A stretch of 64,000 bases of DNA. Origin: Bacteroidota bacterium. Its GTDB lineage: Bacteria; Bacteroidota; Bacteroidia; Flavobacteriales; Flavobacteriaceae. This document shows, piece after piece, positions 24,027-32,592 of the stretch. The stretch covers positions 1 through 64,000 of the forward strand of contig CANFJB010000006.1 of NCBI GenBank assembly GCA_947447375.1. Reading direction: 5' to 3'. A program made the translations under genes and the position numbers. The notes under the pieces are model-generated. The model worked only from the letters and a program-made list of their open reading frames with translations, had not been told where the DNA came from and did no database searches. Every line of letters starts with the position of its first letter. Position 1 is the first letter of the stretch.

Positions 24027-25385
24027 ATGTTTGATAATTTAAGTGATAAATTAGACAAAGCCTTTCATATCCTAAAAGGACACGGCAAAATTACAGAAAT
24101 TAATGTTGCAGAAACATTAAAAGAAGTTCGCCGCGCACTTTTAGACGCCGATGTTAACTTCAAAATTGCTAAAGATTTTACTACAAGAGTAAAGGATAAA
24201 GCCATTGGTCAAAATGTATTGACTACATTACAACCAGGTCAACTTTTAGTAAAATTAGTTAAAGACGAATTAACAGAATTAATGGGTGGGGAAGTTTCTG
24301 GAGTTAACCTTTCAGGAAATCCAACCGTAATTCTTATGTCGGGATTACAAGGATCTGGGAAAACTACCTTCTCAGGAAAATTAGCTAATTTCCTTAAAAC
24401 AAAAAAAGCCAAAAACCCACTTTTAGTAGCTTGTGATGTGTATCGTCCAGCAGCAATCAATCAGTTGCACGTTGTTGGATCTCAAATTGGTGTAGAAGTA
24501 TATTCCGAATTAGGAAATAACAATCCAGTTGAAATTGCTCAAAATGCGGTTAAATATGCTAAAGAAAAAGGATTCAATGTTGTAATTGTAGATACCGCCG
24601 GTCGTCTTGCTGTAGATGCTGAAATGATGGATGAGATTGCGCGTGTTCATAAAGCAATCCAACCTCAAGAAACGTTATTTGTTGTGGATTCAATGACAGG
24701 TCAAGATGCTGTTAATACGGCAAAAGCCTTCAATGATATTTTAAATTTTGATGGGGTAATCCTTACAAAATTAGATGGAGATACTCGTGGTGGAGCAGCG
24801 CTTTCTATTAAATCAGTAGTTAATAAACCAATTAAGTTTTTGGGTACTGGTGAAAAGATGGAAGCAATTGATGTTTTCTATCCAGAGCGTATGGCGGAAC
24901 GAATCCTAGGTATGGGAGACGTAGTTTCATTGGTTGAAAGAGCACAAGAACAATATGACGAAGAGGAAGCTCGTAAAATCCAAAAGAAAATTGCTAAAAA
25001 CGAATTTGGGTTCGATGATTTCTTGACCCAAATCCAACAAGTTAAAAAAATGGGTAACATGAAAGACTTGGTTGGAATGATTCCGGGTGCTTCAAAAGCC
25101 ATGAAAGATGTTGAAATTGAAGACGATGCATTCAAACATATTGAGGCAATCATTCATTCAATGACACCAACAGAGAGATCAAAGCCTGCAATTATTGATA
25201 TGAAAAGGAAAACGAGAATTGCAAAAGGATCGGGAACTAAAATCGAGCAGGTAAATCAATTGATGAAGCAGTTTGAGCAAATGAGTAAAATGATGAAAAT
25301 GATGCAAGGCCCAGGAGGTAAAAACATGATGAAGATGATGGGTGGAATGAAAGGTGGAATGCCGGGAATGCCAGGAATGAGATAG
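24027..25385 (+). CDS. ffh: Signal recognition particle GTPase Ffh
   Basis: Ffh is the SRP54 protein that, with 4.5S RNA, targets nascent membrane proteins to FtsY. From the ATG at 24027 it has 452 residues: the N domain (1-85), the G domain with GLQGSGKTT (106-114), DTAGRL (189-194) and TKLDGDTRGG (247-256), and a methionine-rich M domain ending in a repetitive Met/Gly tail that forms the signal-peptide groove. A 20-residue upstream extension is possible only with a TTG that overlaps the promoter, so it is rejected. Confidence 0.97.
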   Translation: MFDNLSDKLDKAFHILKGHGKITEINVAETLKEVRRALLDADVNFKIAKDFTTRVKDKAIGQNVLTTLQPGQLLVKLVKDELTELMGGEVSGVNLSGNPTVILMSGLQGSGKTTFSGKLANFLKTKKAKNPLLVACDVYRPAAINQLHVVGSQIGVEVYSELGNNNPVEIAQNAVKYAKEKGFNVVIVDTAGRLAVDAEMMDEIARVHKAIQPQETLFVVDSMTGQDAVNTAKAFNDILNFDGVILTKLDGDTRGGAALSIKSVVNKPIKFLGTGEKMEAIDVFYPERMAERILGMGDVVSLVERAQEQYDEEEARKIQKKIAKNEFGFDDFLTQIQQVKKMGNMKDLVGMIPGASKAMKDVEIEDDAFKHIEAIIHSMTPTERSKPAIIDMKRKTRIAKGSGTKIEQVNQLMKQFEQMSKMMKMMQGPGGKNMMKMMGGMKGGMPGMPGMR

Positions 25386-25400
25386 AATAATAATTTGAAA

Positions 25401-25468
25401 TTCAATAAAAGCAACAACAATTTCAATTTCAATAACAATTGCAAAAACAATAACAATAAAAACAAACA
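25401..25468. repeat. Degenerate hexamer array, consensus NNCAAT (copy 3)
   Basis: AATAAAAGCAACAACAATTT begins a run of about eleven TTCAAT, AACAAT and GCAAAA units. It fills most of the ffh-folD spacer, in the same orientation as the other two arrays. Confidence 0.65.
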
Positions 25469-25534
25469 ACCGTTTAAGTTTGAATTTTCCGTTCTGTTAA
25501 GAACTTTAAACTTTAAACACAATACACAACAACA

Positions 25535-26422
25535 ATGCAACTACTAGACGGAAAAAAAGTTTCTGAGGACATCAAAGTTGAAATCACGGCTGAGGTTCAA
25601 AAGATGAAAAACAACAACGAGAAAGTCCCGCATTTAGCGGCAATTATTGTTGGAAATGATGGTGCCAGTTTAACCTATGTTGGAAGCAAAGTGAGAGCTT
25701 GCGAAAGAGTAGGCTTTGAATCTACTTTGATCAACATGCCAAGTACGACATCTGAAACAGAATTACTTAAAAAAATTAAAGAGTTAAACGAAGACGATAA
25801 TATCGATGGATTTATAGTTCAGTTGCCATTGCCAGATCAAATTGATACTCAAAAAGTCCTTATGGCTGTTGATCCTAGTAAAGACGTTGACGGTTTCCAC
25901 CCAGAGAATTTTGGTAAAATGGCTTTGGATATGACTACATTTATCCCTGCAACTCCATTTGGAATCCTTGAATTATTAGAGCGTTACAACGTTGAAACAA
26001 AAGGAAAGCATACCGTTGTTATTGGCCGTAGTCACATTGTAGGTCGCCCGATGAGTATTTTGATGGGAAGAAAAGGATTTCCAGGAAATTCAACGGTGAC
26101 TTTAACACATAGTTATACTAAAAACATCGCTCAGATTACCACCCAAGCTGATATTATCATCACCGCATTAGGAGTTCCAAATTACCTAAAGGCAGAAATG
26201 GTGAAAGACGGAGCTGTTGTAATTGATGTTGGAATCACTAGGGTAAATGACGAATCGAACGAAAAAGGATATGTGATTACTGGAGATGTCGATTTTTTAA
26301 ACGTAAGCAAAAAAGCGTCTTTTATTACTCCTGTTCCAGGTGGAGTAGGTCCGATGACCATTGCGATGTTGCTAAAAAACACACTACTAGCAAGAGAGCA
26401 ACGAAAGTTAGCAAAGAAATAA
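25535..26422 (+). CDS. folD: Bifunctional methylenetetrahydrofolate dehydrogenase / cyclohydrolase FolD
   Basis: FolD oxidises 5,10-methylene-THF to methenyl-THF with NADP and hydrolyses it to 10-formyl-THF. The 295-residue protein has the catalytic YVGSK motif, the DGFIVQLPLP and PSKDVDGFHPENFG substrate loops, the Rossmann VVIGRSHIVGRPM cofactor loop and the terminal TPVPGGVGPMTIAMLLKNT. The arrangement is complete and standard. A bidirectional terminator separates it from the convergent rluF gene. Confidence 0.98.
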   Translation: MQLLDGKKVSEDIKVEITAEVQKMKNNNEKVPHLAAIIVGNDGASLTYVGSKVRACERVGFESTLINMPSTTSETELLKKIKELNEDDNIDGFIVQLPLPDQIDTQKVLMAVDPSKDVDGFHPENFGKMALDMTTFIPATPFGILELLERYNVETKGKHTVVIGRSHIVGRPMSILMGRKGFPGNSTVTLTHSYTKNIAQITTQADIIITALGVPNYLKAEMVKDGAVVIDVGITRVNDESNEKGYVITGDVDFLNVSKKASFITPVPGGVGPMTIAMLLKNTLLAREQRKLAKK

Positions 26423-26423
26423 T

Positions 26424-26460
26424 AAAAAAAGCCTTAAATTATGTTTAAGGCTTTTTTTTT
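26424..26460. terminator. Bidirectional terminator between folD and rluF
   Basis: AAAAAAAGCCTTAAA and TTTAAGGCTTTTTTTTT form a stem around a short TTATG loop, with A and T tracts on both sides. Its right arm touches the stop codon of the minus-strand gene. Confidence 0.9.
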
Positions 26461-27271
26461 AATAATCTCCTCGTTTTTTATATCTCGGATCGTCTCTTTT
26501 TATAAATTCTGTTCTTCGTTTTACGGGTTCTATTTTTGGCAAACTCGCTTCTTCGGTTTTACTTGAAGGTTCAATAAGTTGGTTTAATTCCAAAATCTCA
26601 GCATCAGTTAAATCGCGGTATCTTCCTAAAGGTACATCCAAAGAGATATTGATAATTCGAATACGTTTTAAAGCCACGACTTCATAACCTAAATATTCCG
26701 ACATTCTGCGAATTTGGCGATTCAAACCTTGAGTCAAAACAATTTTAAAAATAAATTGACTTATTTGTTCGACTTTGCATTTTCTGGTAACGGTATCCAA
26801 AATTGGAACACCATTTCCCATTTTTTTAATGAAATCGGCAGTTATTGGTTTGTTGACAGTTACCGTATATTCTTTTTCATGATTGTTGCGAGCGCGAAGT
26901 ATTTTGTTGACAATATCACCATCATTGGTCATAAAAATCAATCCCTCACTGGCTTTATCTAATCTTCCGATTGGAAAAATTCGCTTTGGATAATTGATGT
27001 AATCCACAATATTATCGCGAACATCTAAGTTGGTGGTGCATTCAATTCCAACAGGTTTATTAAAGGCCAAATAAACGAGTTTTTCACGTTGTTCACGAAT
27101 TAGTTTTCCATCAATTCGAACTTCGTCTGTTGGAGAAACTTTTGTTCCCAGTTCAGGAACAACGCCATTTATGGTAACGCGACCTTCGTCAATTAGTTTA
27201 TCGGCTTCTCTTCGAGAGCAATATCCTGTTTCACCAATAAATTTATTTAGTCGTTTTAGATTTTCTTCCAT
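26459..27271 (-). CDS. rluF: 23S rRNA pseudouridine synthase, RluF-type
   Basis: This RsuA/RluB-family enzyme isomerises uridine to pseudouridine in 23S rRNA (U2604 for E. coli RluF). The 270-residue protein has an N-terminal S4 RNA-binding domain (1-60) and a catalytic domain with Asp105 in GRLDKASEGL. The following ILRARNNHEKEYTVTV, KKMGNGVPILDTVTRKCKV and TQGLNRQIRRM segments match RluF more closely than RluB. The C-terminal tail is basic. A -7 element at 27276-27283 implies a nearly leaderless mRNA. Confidence 0.9.
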   Translation of the reverse strand: MEENLKRLNKFIGETGYCSRREADKLIDEGRVTINGVVPELGTKVSPTDEVRIDGKLIREQREKLVYLAFNKPVGIECTTNLDVRDNIVDYINYPKRIFPIGRLDKASEGLIFMTNDGDIVNKILRARNNHEKEYTVTVNKPITADFIKKMGNGVPILDTVTRKCKVEQISQFIFKIVLTQGLNRQIRRMSEYLGYEVVALKRIRIINISLDVPLGRYRDLTDAEILELNQLIEPSSKTEEASLPKIEPVKRRTEFIKRDDPRYKKRGDY

Positions 27272-27275
27272 GCCG

Positions 27276-27283
27276 CAAAGTTA
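27276..27283 (-). promoter_or_regulatory. -7 element of rluF
   Basis: CAAAGTTA on the plus strand reads TAACTTTG on the minus strand, matching TAnnTTTG only four bases from the start codon. The transcript would therefore have little or no leader. Confidence 0.45.
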
Positions 27284-27340
27284 ATTAGAAAATCGATTGG
27301 TAGGTAATTTGATAATCAAAAAGAAATTGAATTATTTCAC

Positions 27341-28186
27341 TTAAGATTCTATTATAAATGCACTTATTTTTTCAAATAATTCTTCATCATTCATGCTGTG
27401 ACCTATGCCTTTTGTTTCAATAAAAATAGCTTCTTGCCAAGCTTTTGCATTTTTCTCTGCTTCTGCAAATGCGACTACTTTATCCTCAATATCGTGAGCA
27501 ATAAGCCCTTTTATATTGCTTTCATTTGAAAATAAAGATCCTTCAATTTCTTTATTACTAAGGTTGAAATTTTCTTTATAATAATTTATTAATCCGCTAT
27601 TAACTTTCGAATTCAATCCCAAAAGGGAGACGTAATTCTCAAAAATTGCTTTGAAATCGGATGGTGCTCCCAAAACAACAATTTTCTCTACATTGTTATT
27701 TTTATGAATAGTTTGATAATGCAAACATGCTTTTCCACCAATAGAATGTCCAATTAATATTTTAGGATTGTACATTTTCGCTACGTGGTGAATGAATTCG
27801 GTGTATTTGTGAGCATTAAAATCTTTCCCGCTAGACAACCCATGGGCAGGCGCATCAATGGCTACAATTGTATATCCTGATTTTAAAATATACGGAAGGG
27901 CTTTTTTCCATCGAGCGGAATTACTTTCCCAGCCATGAATTAAAAACAAAACCGTTTCGTTTCCTTTCCATAAATACGTTTGAATTATTTTACCATCAAA
28001 ATCAAATGCAATTGCTTCTGCGCTTTTTAGAACATCTGGAATAGCATCTATTTGGATTTTTCCTTTTCTAGGACTGCTAAAAATAGCATAGGCTTTTAGT
28101 ACTGCTTTTTTTGGAGAAACAAAACTAAGCACATTGATATAAAATCCAATTGATTTTGCGAGAAGGAGGTATTTTAATTTCTTCAT
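27341..28186 (-). CDS. Alpha/beta-fold hydrolase
   Basis: The 281-residue protein has an N-terminal hydrophobic segment (5-25) that may anchor it. The alpha/beta hydrolase core includes the oxyanion-loop HGWESNSARW, nucleophile Ser148 in GHSIGG, a probable acid in HDIEDKVV and the catalytic histidine in KGIGHSMND. All three parts of the triad are present, so it should be active. Esterase, lipase or thioesterase activity is possible; the substrate is unknown. It begins just after the terminator of the coiled-coil/Nif3 unit. Confidence 0.88.
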   Translation of the reverse strand: MKKLKYLLLAKSIGFYINVLSFVSPKKAVLKAYAIFSSPRKGKIQIDAIPDVLKSAEAIAFDFDGKIIQTYLWKGNETVLFLIHGWESNSARWKKALPYILKSGYTIVAIDAPAHGLSSGKDFNAHKYTEFIHHVAKMYNPKILIGHSIGGKACLHYQTIHKNNNVEKIVVLGAPSDFKAIFENYVSLLGLNSKVNSGLINYYKENFNLSNKEIEGSLFSNESNIKGLIAHDIEDKVVAFAEAEKNAKAWQEAIFIETKGIGHSMNDEELFEKISAFIIES

Positions 28187-28190
28187 ATTA

Positions 28191-28220
28191 AAAAAGCCAC
28201 GTTAGAAACGTGGCTTTGTA
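28191..28220 (-). terminator. Terminator after the coiled-coil zinc-ribbon-family gene
   Basis: AAAGCCACGTT (28193-28203), AGA loop and AACGTGGCTTT (28207-28217) pair perfectly. On the minus strand the stem is followed by CTTTTTTAAT, and it lies directly after the stop at 28224. Confidence 0.85.
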
Positions 28221-28223
28221 TGA

Positions 28224-29003
28224 TTAAAATTTAGAAAATAATTTTTCCATTTTTTCTCTTTCTTCTTCAGCAAGCGTGCTATCCACTAAAATCCTTCCTG
28301 AATGCTCATCGGTAATGATTTTTTTTCTTGAAGCAATTTCTACTTGTGTTTGTGGTGGAATTGTGAAGAACGATCCTGCAGAAGCTCCTCTTTCAATAGA
28401 AACTACCGCTAATCCATTGCGAACGCTTGTTCTAATTCTGTTATAAGCAGCTAATAAACGTTCTTCAATTTGTCCTTGGTATTCCGCTGATTTTTCAGAT
28501 AAGAAAGTTTCTTCTTTTTCTGTTTCAGACATAATAGCCTGTAATTCAGTCTTTTTGTGTTTTAAGTGATTCGTTTTAGTATCTAATTTTTCTTTAGATT
28601 GATTGATCACTTCTTTTTTGTGTTCAATAGTAGCCTTCATTTCTTTAATTTGCTTTTCAGCCAATTGAATTTCAAGCTCTTGAAATTCAACTTCTTTAGT
28701 TAAAGAGTTAAATTCTCTATTGTTACGAACAGATTCCTGTTGTTTAATATACCTTTTCATTGACTCATTGTGCTCGTCAATAGCTATTTTTTTTCCTTTA
28801 ATTTGATCTTCAATAACAGTCAAATCATTTTTAAGTTTTTCCAAACGAGTGCTTAAACCAGCAACTTCATCTTCTAAATCTTCAACTTCTAAAGGAAGTT
28901 CTCCTCTTACATTTCTGATTTCGTCAATTCTTGTGTCAATTAATTGCAAATCATACAATGCTCTTAATTTGTCTTCTACACTTAGTTCTTTTGTATTCGC
29001 CAT
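28224..29003 (-). CDS. Coiled-coil protein of the C4-type zinc-ribbon family, cysteines lost
   Basis: The 259-residue protein is a long antiparallel coiled coil (about 20-180), then RLLAAYNRIR and a C-terminal ribbon region. In relatives of this family (CT398-like, zf-RING_7) the C-terminal module carries two CxxC pairs. Here the equivalent stretches read ERGASAGSFFTIPPQTQVEI and KIITDEHSGRILVD, with no cysteine in the whole protein. The fold may persist without zinc. It is six bases downstream of the Nif3-family gene and clearly co-transcribed. The molecular role is unknown. Confidence 0.85.
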   Translation of the reverse strand: MANTKELSVEDKLRALYDLQLIDTRIDEIRNVRGELPLEVEDLEDEVAGLSTRLEKLKNDLTVIEDQIKGKKIAIDEHNESMKRYIKQQESVRNNREFNSLTKEVEFQELEIQLAEKQIKEMKATIEHKKEVINQSKEKLDTKTNHLKHKKTELQAIMSETEKEETFLSEKSAEYQGQIEERLLAAYNRIRTSVRNGLAVVSIERGASAGSFFTIPPQTQVEIASRKKIITDEHSGRILVDSTLAEEEREKMEKLFSKF

Positions 29004-29009
29004 AATAAT

Positions 29010-30107
29010 TTATAAGTACTTAACTGGATTTGTATTTTCTTCCGATAAAATAATTGCAAAATTAAGGATTTTTTTTCTAAGATAATCAACAATATAATTT
29101 TTTGTATACCTTTCACTCTCAAAATGGCCAATATCGGCTAAAATAATTTGTTTTTCGGCTTCATAAAACTGGTGGTACTTCAAATCAGCAGTTAGAAACA
29201 CATTGGCACCAGCCGAAATAGCATTTGCAATAGCAAAACTCCCAGCACCTCCCAAAAGCGCTACTTTCTTTATCGGTTTACCAATAAAATCAGAATGTCT
29301 TATCGCCTCGCATTGCATTTTTTCTTTTACAAATAACAAAAATTCCTTTTCATTCATTGGATTTTCTAATTCTCCAATCAATCCCATCCCAATATTTTGA
29401 TGTTTGTTTTGTAAAGTGGTTATTTCATAGGCTACTTCTTCGTAAATATGATTCTCAAATAACGTTTTTAATATTTTACTTTCTAATTGCTTTTCAAATG
29501 TTACTTCAATTTTAATTTCATCGGCTTCAACTAATTCAAATCGATTGCCAATCACAGGATTGCAACTTTCGTCTCCCAAATAGGTTCCCATTCCTTTTGA
29601 TGTAAAACTGCAATTTTTGTAGTTTCCAATAGTTCCAGCTCCAGCATCAAAAAGAGCATTTCTTACCTTTTCAACGTTTTCAGGAACGGTGAAGGTGACT
29701 AATTTCCTAATGTGATTTTCTTTAGGAATTAAGATTTTAGTATTTATTAATCCCAATGCATTTCCAAAAATTTTATTCACCCCTTCCGGATGATTATCTA
29801 AAGCAGTGTGAACAGCATAAATTGCAATATTATTTTGAATTGCCTTAATCACAGCTCTTTCTACGTAATTTTTCCCGGTTATTTTTTTTAAACCAGAAAA
29901 TAAAATAGGATGAAAACATACAATTAGGTTACAGTTTTTCGCAATTGCCTCGTCAATAACACTTTCTAACGCATCGTGACAAACTAAAATTCCAGTGGTT
30001 TCAGTTTCTAGATTTCCAACTAGTAATCCTACATTGTCAAAATCTTCGGCATAAGCCAAAGGTGCCATTTCTTCAAGTAAGGGAATGATGTCTTTAATTT
30101 TATACAT
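29010..30107 (-). CDS. Nif3-like dinuclear metal centre protein
   Basis: The 365-residue protein belongs to the YbgI/Nif3 family, which forms hexameric rings with a di-metal site. Candidate ligands are visible in FHPILFSG, VHTALDNHPEG and DIGHFESERY. The middle (about 130-235) holds the extra domain found in the longer bacterial forms. Annotation as GTP cyclohydrolase type 2 exists for relatives, but the general function is unsettled. It is paired with the coiled-coil gene, a combination that recurs across Bacteroidota. Confidence 0.93.
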   Translation of the reverse strand: MYKIKDIIPLLEEMAPLAYAEDFDNVGLLVGNLETETTGILVCHDALESVIDEAIAKNCNLIVCFHPILFSGLKKITGKNYVERAVIKAIQNNIAIYAVHTALDNHPEGVNKIFGNALGLINTKILIPKENHIRKLVTFTVPENVEKVRNALFDAGAGTIGNYKNCSFTSKGMGTYLGDESCNPVIGNRFELVEADEIKIEVTFEKQLESKILKTLFENHIYEEVAYEITTLQNKHQNIGMGLIGELENPMNEKEFLLFVKEKMQCEAIRHSDFIGKPIKKVALLGGAGSFAIANAISAGANVFLTADLKYHQFYEAEKQIILADIGHFESERYTKNYIVDYLRKKILNFAIILSEENTNPVKYL

Positions 30108-30229
30108 ACTTGTATTTTTGATTTTACAAATTAACGAAAAAACAATTTAACTTTTTAGGTCTGTTCATCTTTGAAAAAATGAGTTTGCAAGTACTTTATT
30201 TATTCAAATTATTATAGTTCAAATTTTTG

Positions 30230-30237
30230 TATATTTG
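30230..30237 (+). promoter_or_regulatory. -7 element of the toxin-antitoxin / lpxK unit
   Basis: TATATTTG matches TAnnTTTG, 20 bases before the antitoxin ATG at 30257. A longer in-frame TTG start at 30227 overlaps this element and is therefore unlikely. Confidence 0.55.
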
Positions 30238-30256
30238 TAATTCAAATACAATCGTT

Positions 30257-30502
30257 ATGACAACAATAACTTTAAAAATTAACGAACGGACTAAAGCAGG
30301 AAGAGCCTTTTTAGAAATAACTAATCTTTTAGTTAATGATTCAAAAGCGATTGAAATTATCGAAACTAATTCTAAAAAAATAAAAGTTGATGATAGTTCT
30401 TACAATCCTAAGTTTGTAAAAATGATTTTAAAAGCCCATAAAAGTTCCCATAGAACGGAAATAAATCCAAATGATATATGGGGAAGTTTAGGGTTGAAAT
30501 AA
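30257..30502 (+). CDS. Antitoxin-like protein (DUF2683-type) of a YoeB module
   Basis: The 81-residue protein starts TTITLKINERTKAGRAFLEI, then an IEIIE strand, and ends with NPKFVKMILKAHKSS and NDIWGSLGLK, resembling the DUF2683 family of Bacteroidota (recalled, not searched). It overlaps the following YoeB-like toxin gene by 25 bases, the usual sign of translational coupling in toxin-antitoxin pairs. Its role as the antitoxin is inferred from position. Confidence 0.8.
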   Translation: MTTITLKINERTKAGRAFLEITNLLVNDSKAIEIIETNSKKIKVDDSSYNPKFVKMILKAHKSSHRTEINPNDIWGSLGLK

Positions 30503-30759
30503 CAGATCTTGCTAAAAAACAAATTGCTAAACATTTTAAATTTGGTAACCAAGCTAGTATAAAAAAAATTGCAATAATAATGCAAGAGCTTTCTGAAACC
30601 CCTTTTTCAGGAGTTGGAAAACCAGAAGCGTTAAAGGACAATTTAATTGGTTTTTGGTCAAGACAAATCAATTCCAAGGACAGATTAATTTATTCTGTAA
30701 ATGAGAATTTGGTAGTTGTAGATGTAGTTTCAGCTATGGGTCATTATTCTGATAAATAA
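30478..30759 (+). CDS. Txe/YoeB-family toxin (mRNA endoribonuclease)
   Basis: The 93-residue protein has the YoeB core: TPFSGVGKPEALKDNLIGFW, then SRQINSKDRLIYSV, and a C-terminal GHY. The catalytic residues expected from E. coli YoeB (Glu46, Arg65, His83) have counterparts in GKPE, SRQ and GHY, so it should be active as a ribosome-dependent mRNA interferase. The start overlaps the antitoxin gene. The stop codon is only two bases before lpxK, so the pair heads an envelope-biosynthesis transcript. Confidence 0.9.
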   Translation: MGKFRVEITDLAKKQIAKHFKFGNQASIKKIAIIMQELSETPFSGVGKPEALKDNLIGFWSRQINSKDRLIYSVNENLVVVDVVSAMGHYSDK

Positions 30760-30761
30760 TT

Positions 30762-31787
30762 ATGAATTTTATTCGAAAAATACTATTTCCATTTTCAATT
30801 CTTTACAGCGCAATAGCTTCTATTCGAAATTATTGTTATGATAATGGTTTGTTGAAATCGTATACATTCAATTTACCAATTGTTGCGGTTGGAAATTTAA
30901 GCGTTGGTGGAACTGGAAAAACGCCTCAAATAGAATTTTTAATTCGACTTTTGTCAAATAAATATAAGGTTGCAACTTTAAGTAGAGGTTATAAAAGAAA
31001 ATCAAGCGGTTTTATTTTGGCTGGTGCCAATGTGAATGCTGAAATAATTGGAGATGAACCGTTTCAGTATTTCACAAAGTTTCCAAATATTCAAGTTGCA
31101 GTTGACGCCGATCGAAAGAACGGAATTGAGCAATTACTTTCTAATTCTAGTAAACCGGATTTGATTTTATTAGACGATGCCTACCAACATCGAAGAGTAA
31201 AAGCAGGTTTTTATATTTTATTGACTTCATATAATGAATTGTATTCTGATGATTTTCAATTACCTACAGGAAATTTAAGAGAAAATAGGAGTGGAGCAAA
31301 ACGAGCAAATGTAATTGTAGTAACCAAATGTCCATCTGATTTATCGAAACAAGAACAAGAAGTTATAAAAAACAAATTAGCAATTTTGCCAAATCAAACT
31401 TTGTTTTTTTCAACTATTGAATTTGACGAATATGTGTATTCTGAAGATGGAAAAAAACCTGTTTCTGAGATCCTAAATGTTGATAAATTACTTTTGGCAG
31501 GAATAGCAAAACCTCAAACTTTTTTCGCACATTTACAAAGTAATAAAGAAGCGTGTTTGACTTTTCCCGATCACCACCAATTCACGGAAAAAGACCTTCT
31601 AGTGATTAAAAATAAAGCTCAAAATAATATCATCATTACCACTGAAAAAGATTTTATGAGATTGAAAGGGAGTTTGCCAAAAGAGCAACTTTATTATCTT
31701 CCAATAAAAACTAAATTTCTTTTTGAAGGAGATAATTTCGATAAAATCATAACTAATTATGTGGAATCTAGTACAAGAATCGGTTGA
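30762..31787 (+). CDS. lpxK: Tetraacyldisaccharide 4'-kinase LpxK
   Basis: LpxK phosphorylates the 4' position of the lipid A precursor disaccharide at the inner membrane. The 341-residue protein has an N-terminal membrane-associated helix, the P-loop VGNLSVGGTGKTP (about 43-55), and the SRGYKRKSSG and LDDAYQHRRV segments characteristic of the family. It begins two bases after the YoeB-like toxin gene and its end overlaps punA by 29 bases. I see no separate promoter immediately upstream, so expression from the toxin-antitoxin promoter is plausible. Confidence 0.95.
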   Translation: MNFIRKILFPFSILYSAIASIRNYCYDNGLLKSYTFNLPIVAVGNLSVGGTGKTPQIEFLIRLLSNKYKVATLSRGYKRKSSGFILAGANVNAEIIGDEPFQYFTKFPNIQVAVDADRKNGIEQLLSNSSKPDLILLDDAYQHRRVKAGFYILLTSYNELYSDDFQLPTGNLRENRSGAKRANVIVVTKCPSDLSKQEQEVIKNKLAILPNQTLFFSTIEFDEYVYSEDGKKPVSEILNVDKLLLAGIAKPQTFFAHLQSNKEACLTFPDHHQFTEKDLLVIKNKAQNNIIITTEKDFMRLKGSLPKEQLYYLPIKTKFLFEGDNFDKIITNYVESSTRIG

Positions 31788-32574
31788 TTATATAAAATCG
31801 AAAACAAACCATTTCGAGCCTGAGTATGGTATAATTTTAGGATCAGGTTTAGGAAGTATTACTGATGATATTCATATAGAATTTACTTTACCGTATTCTG
31901 AAATCCCAAATTTTCCCGTATCCACAGTTCAAGGTCATAAAAGCGCGTTAGTTTTTGGTACTATTGGTAACAAAAAAGTAATGGCAATGCAAGGCCGATT
32001 CCATTTCTACGAAGGATATTCGATGAAAGAAGTTACTTTTCCGGTTAGGGTAATGAAATTTTTAGGTATTGAAAAATTGGTTGTATCAAATGCTTCTGGC
32101 GGTGTAAATCCAAATTATAAAGTGGGTTCAATTGTTATTATTAAAGACCATATAAATATGATGCCGGAGCATCCGTTGCGTGGTAAAAACGACGAACGTT
32201 TTGGACCAAGATTCGTGAATATGAGTGAGCCTTACTCTAAAAATATGATTTTGAAAGTTAAGGAAATTGCTCAAAAATTAAATATTGAAATCCATGACGG
32301 GGTTTATATGGGATTGCAAGGACCAACATTTGAAACTTTATCGGAATATAGAATGGTGAAAATTCTCGGTGCCGATTGCGTGGGAATGTCAACAGTTCCT
32401 GAAGTTATTGTTGCAAAACACATGGATATGGAATGTTTTGGCATTTCAGTAATTACCGATATGGGTGACGAAGACAATATTGAAGAAGTGAATCATGAAG
32501 AAGTATTGAAAGCTGCTGAACAAGCCGAACCCTATTTATGTGAATTGATTAAAGAGCTAATAATCAACTATTAA
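31759..32574 (+). CDS. punA: Purine-nucleoside phosphorylase
   Basis: PunA cleaves inosine, guanosine and their deoxy forms with phosphate in purine salvage. The 271-residue trimeric-type enzyme shows ILGSGLG near the N-terminus (phosphate loop), QGRFHFYEGYSM, VSNASGGVNPNYKVGSIVII, and MGLQGPTFETLSEYRM followed by VGMSTVPEVIVAKHM. It overlaps the end of lpxK by 29 bases, so the two are translationally coupled. It converges with the gap gene. Confidence 0.95.
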   Translation: MWNLVQESVDYIKSKTNHFEPEYGIILGSGLGSITDDIHIEFTLPYSEIPNFPVSTVQGHKSALVFGTIGNKKVMAMQGRFHFYEGYSMKEVTFPVRVMKFLGIEKLVVSNASGGVNPNYKVGSIVIIKDHINMMPEHPLRGKNDERFGPRFVNMSEPYSKNMILKVKEIAQKLNIEIHDGVYMGLQGPTFETLSEYRMVKILGADCVGMSTVPEVIVAKHMDMECFGISVITDMGDEDNIEEVNHEEVLKAAEQAEPYLCELIKELIINY

Positions 32575-32592
32575 CTATTTGCTTTAAGCAAA

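Noticed and set aside
25179-25540. Two minus-strand frames (96 and 94 codons) antisense to the end of ffh
   Set aside because: They arise from the Met/Gly-rich ffh tail and the CAAT array read backwards. No family resemblance or start signal supports them.
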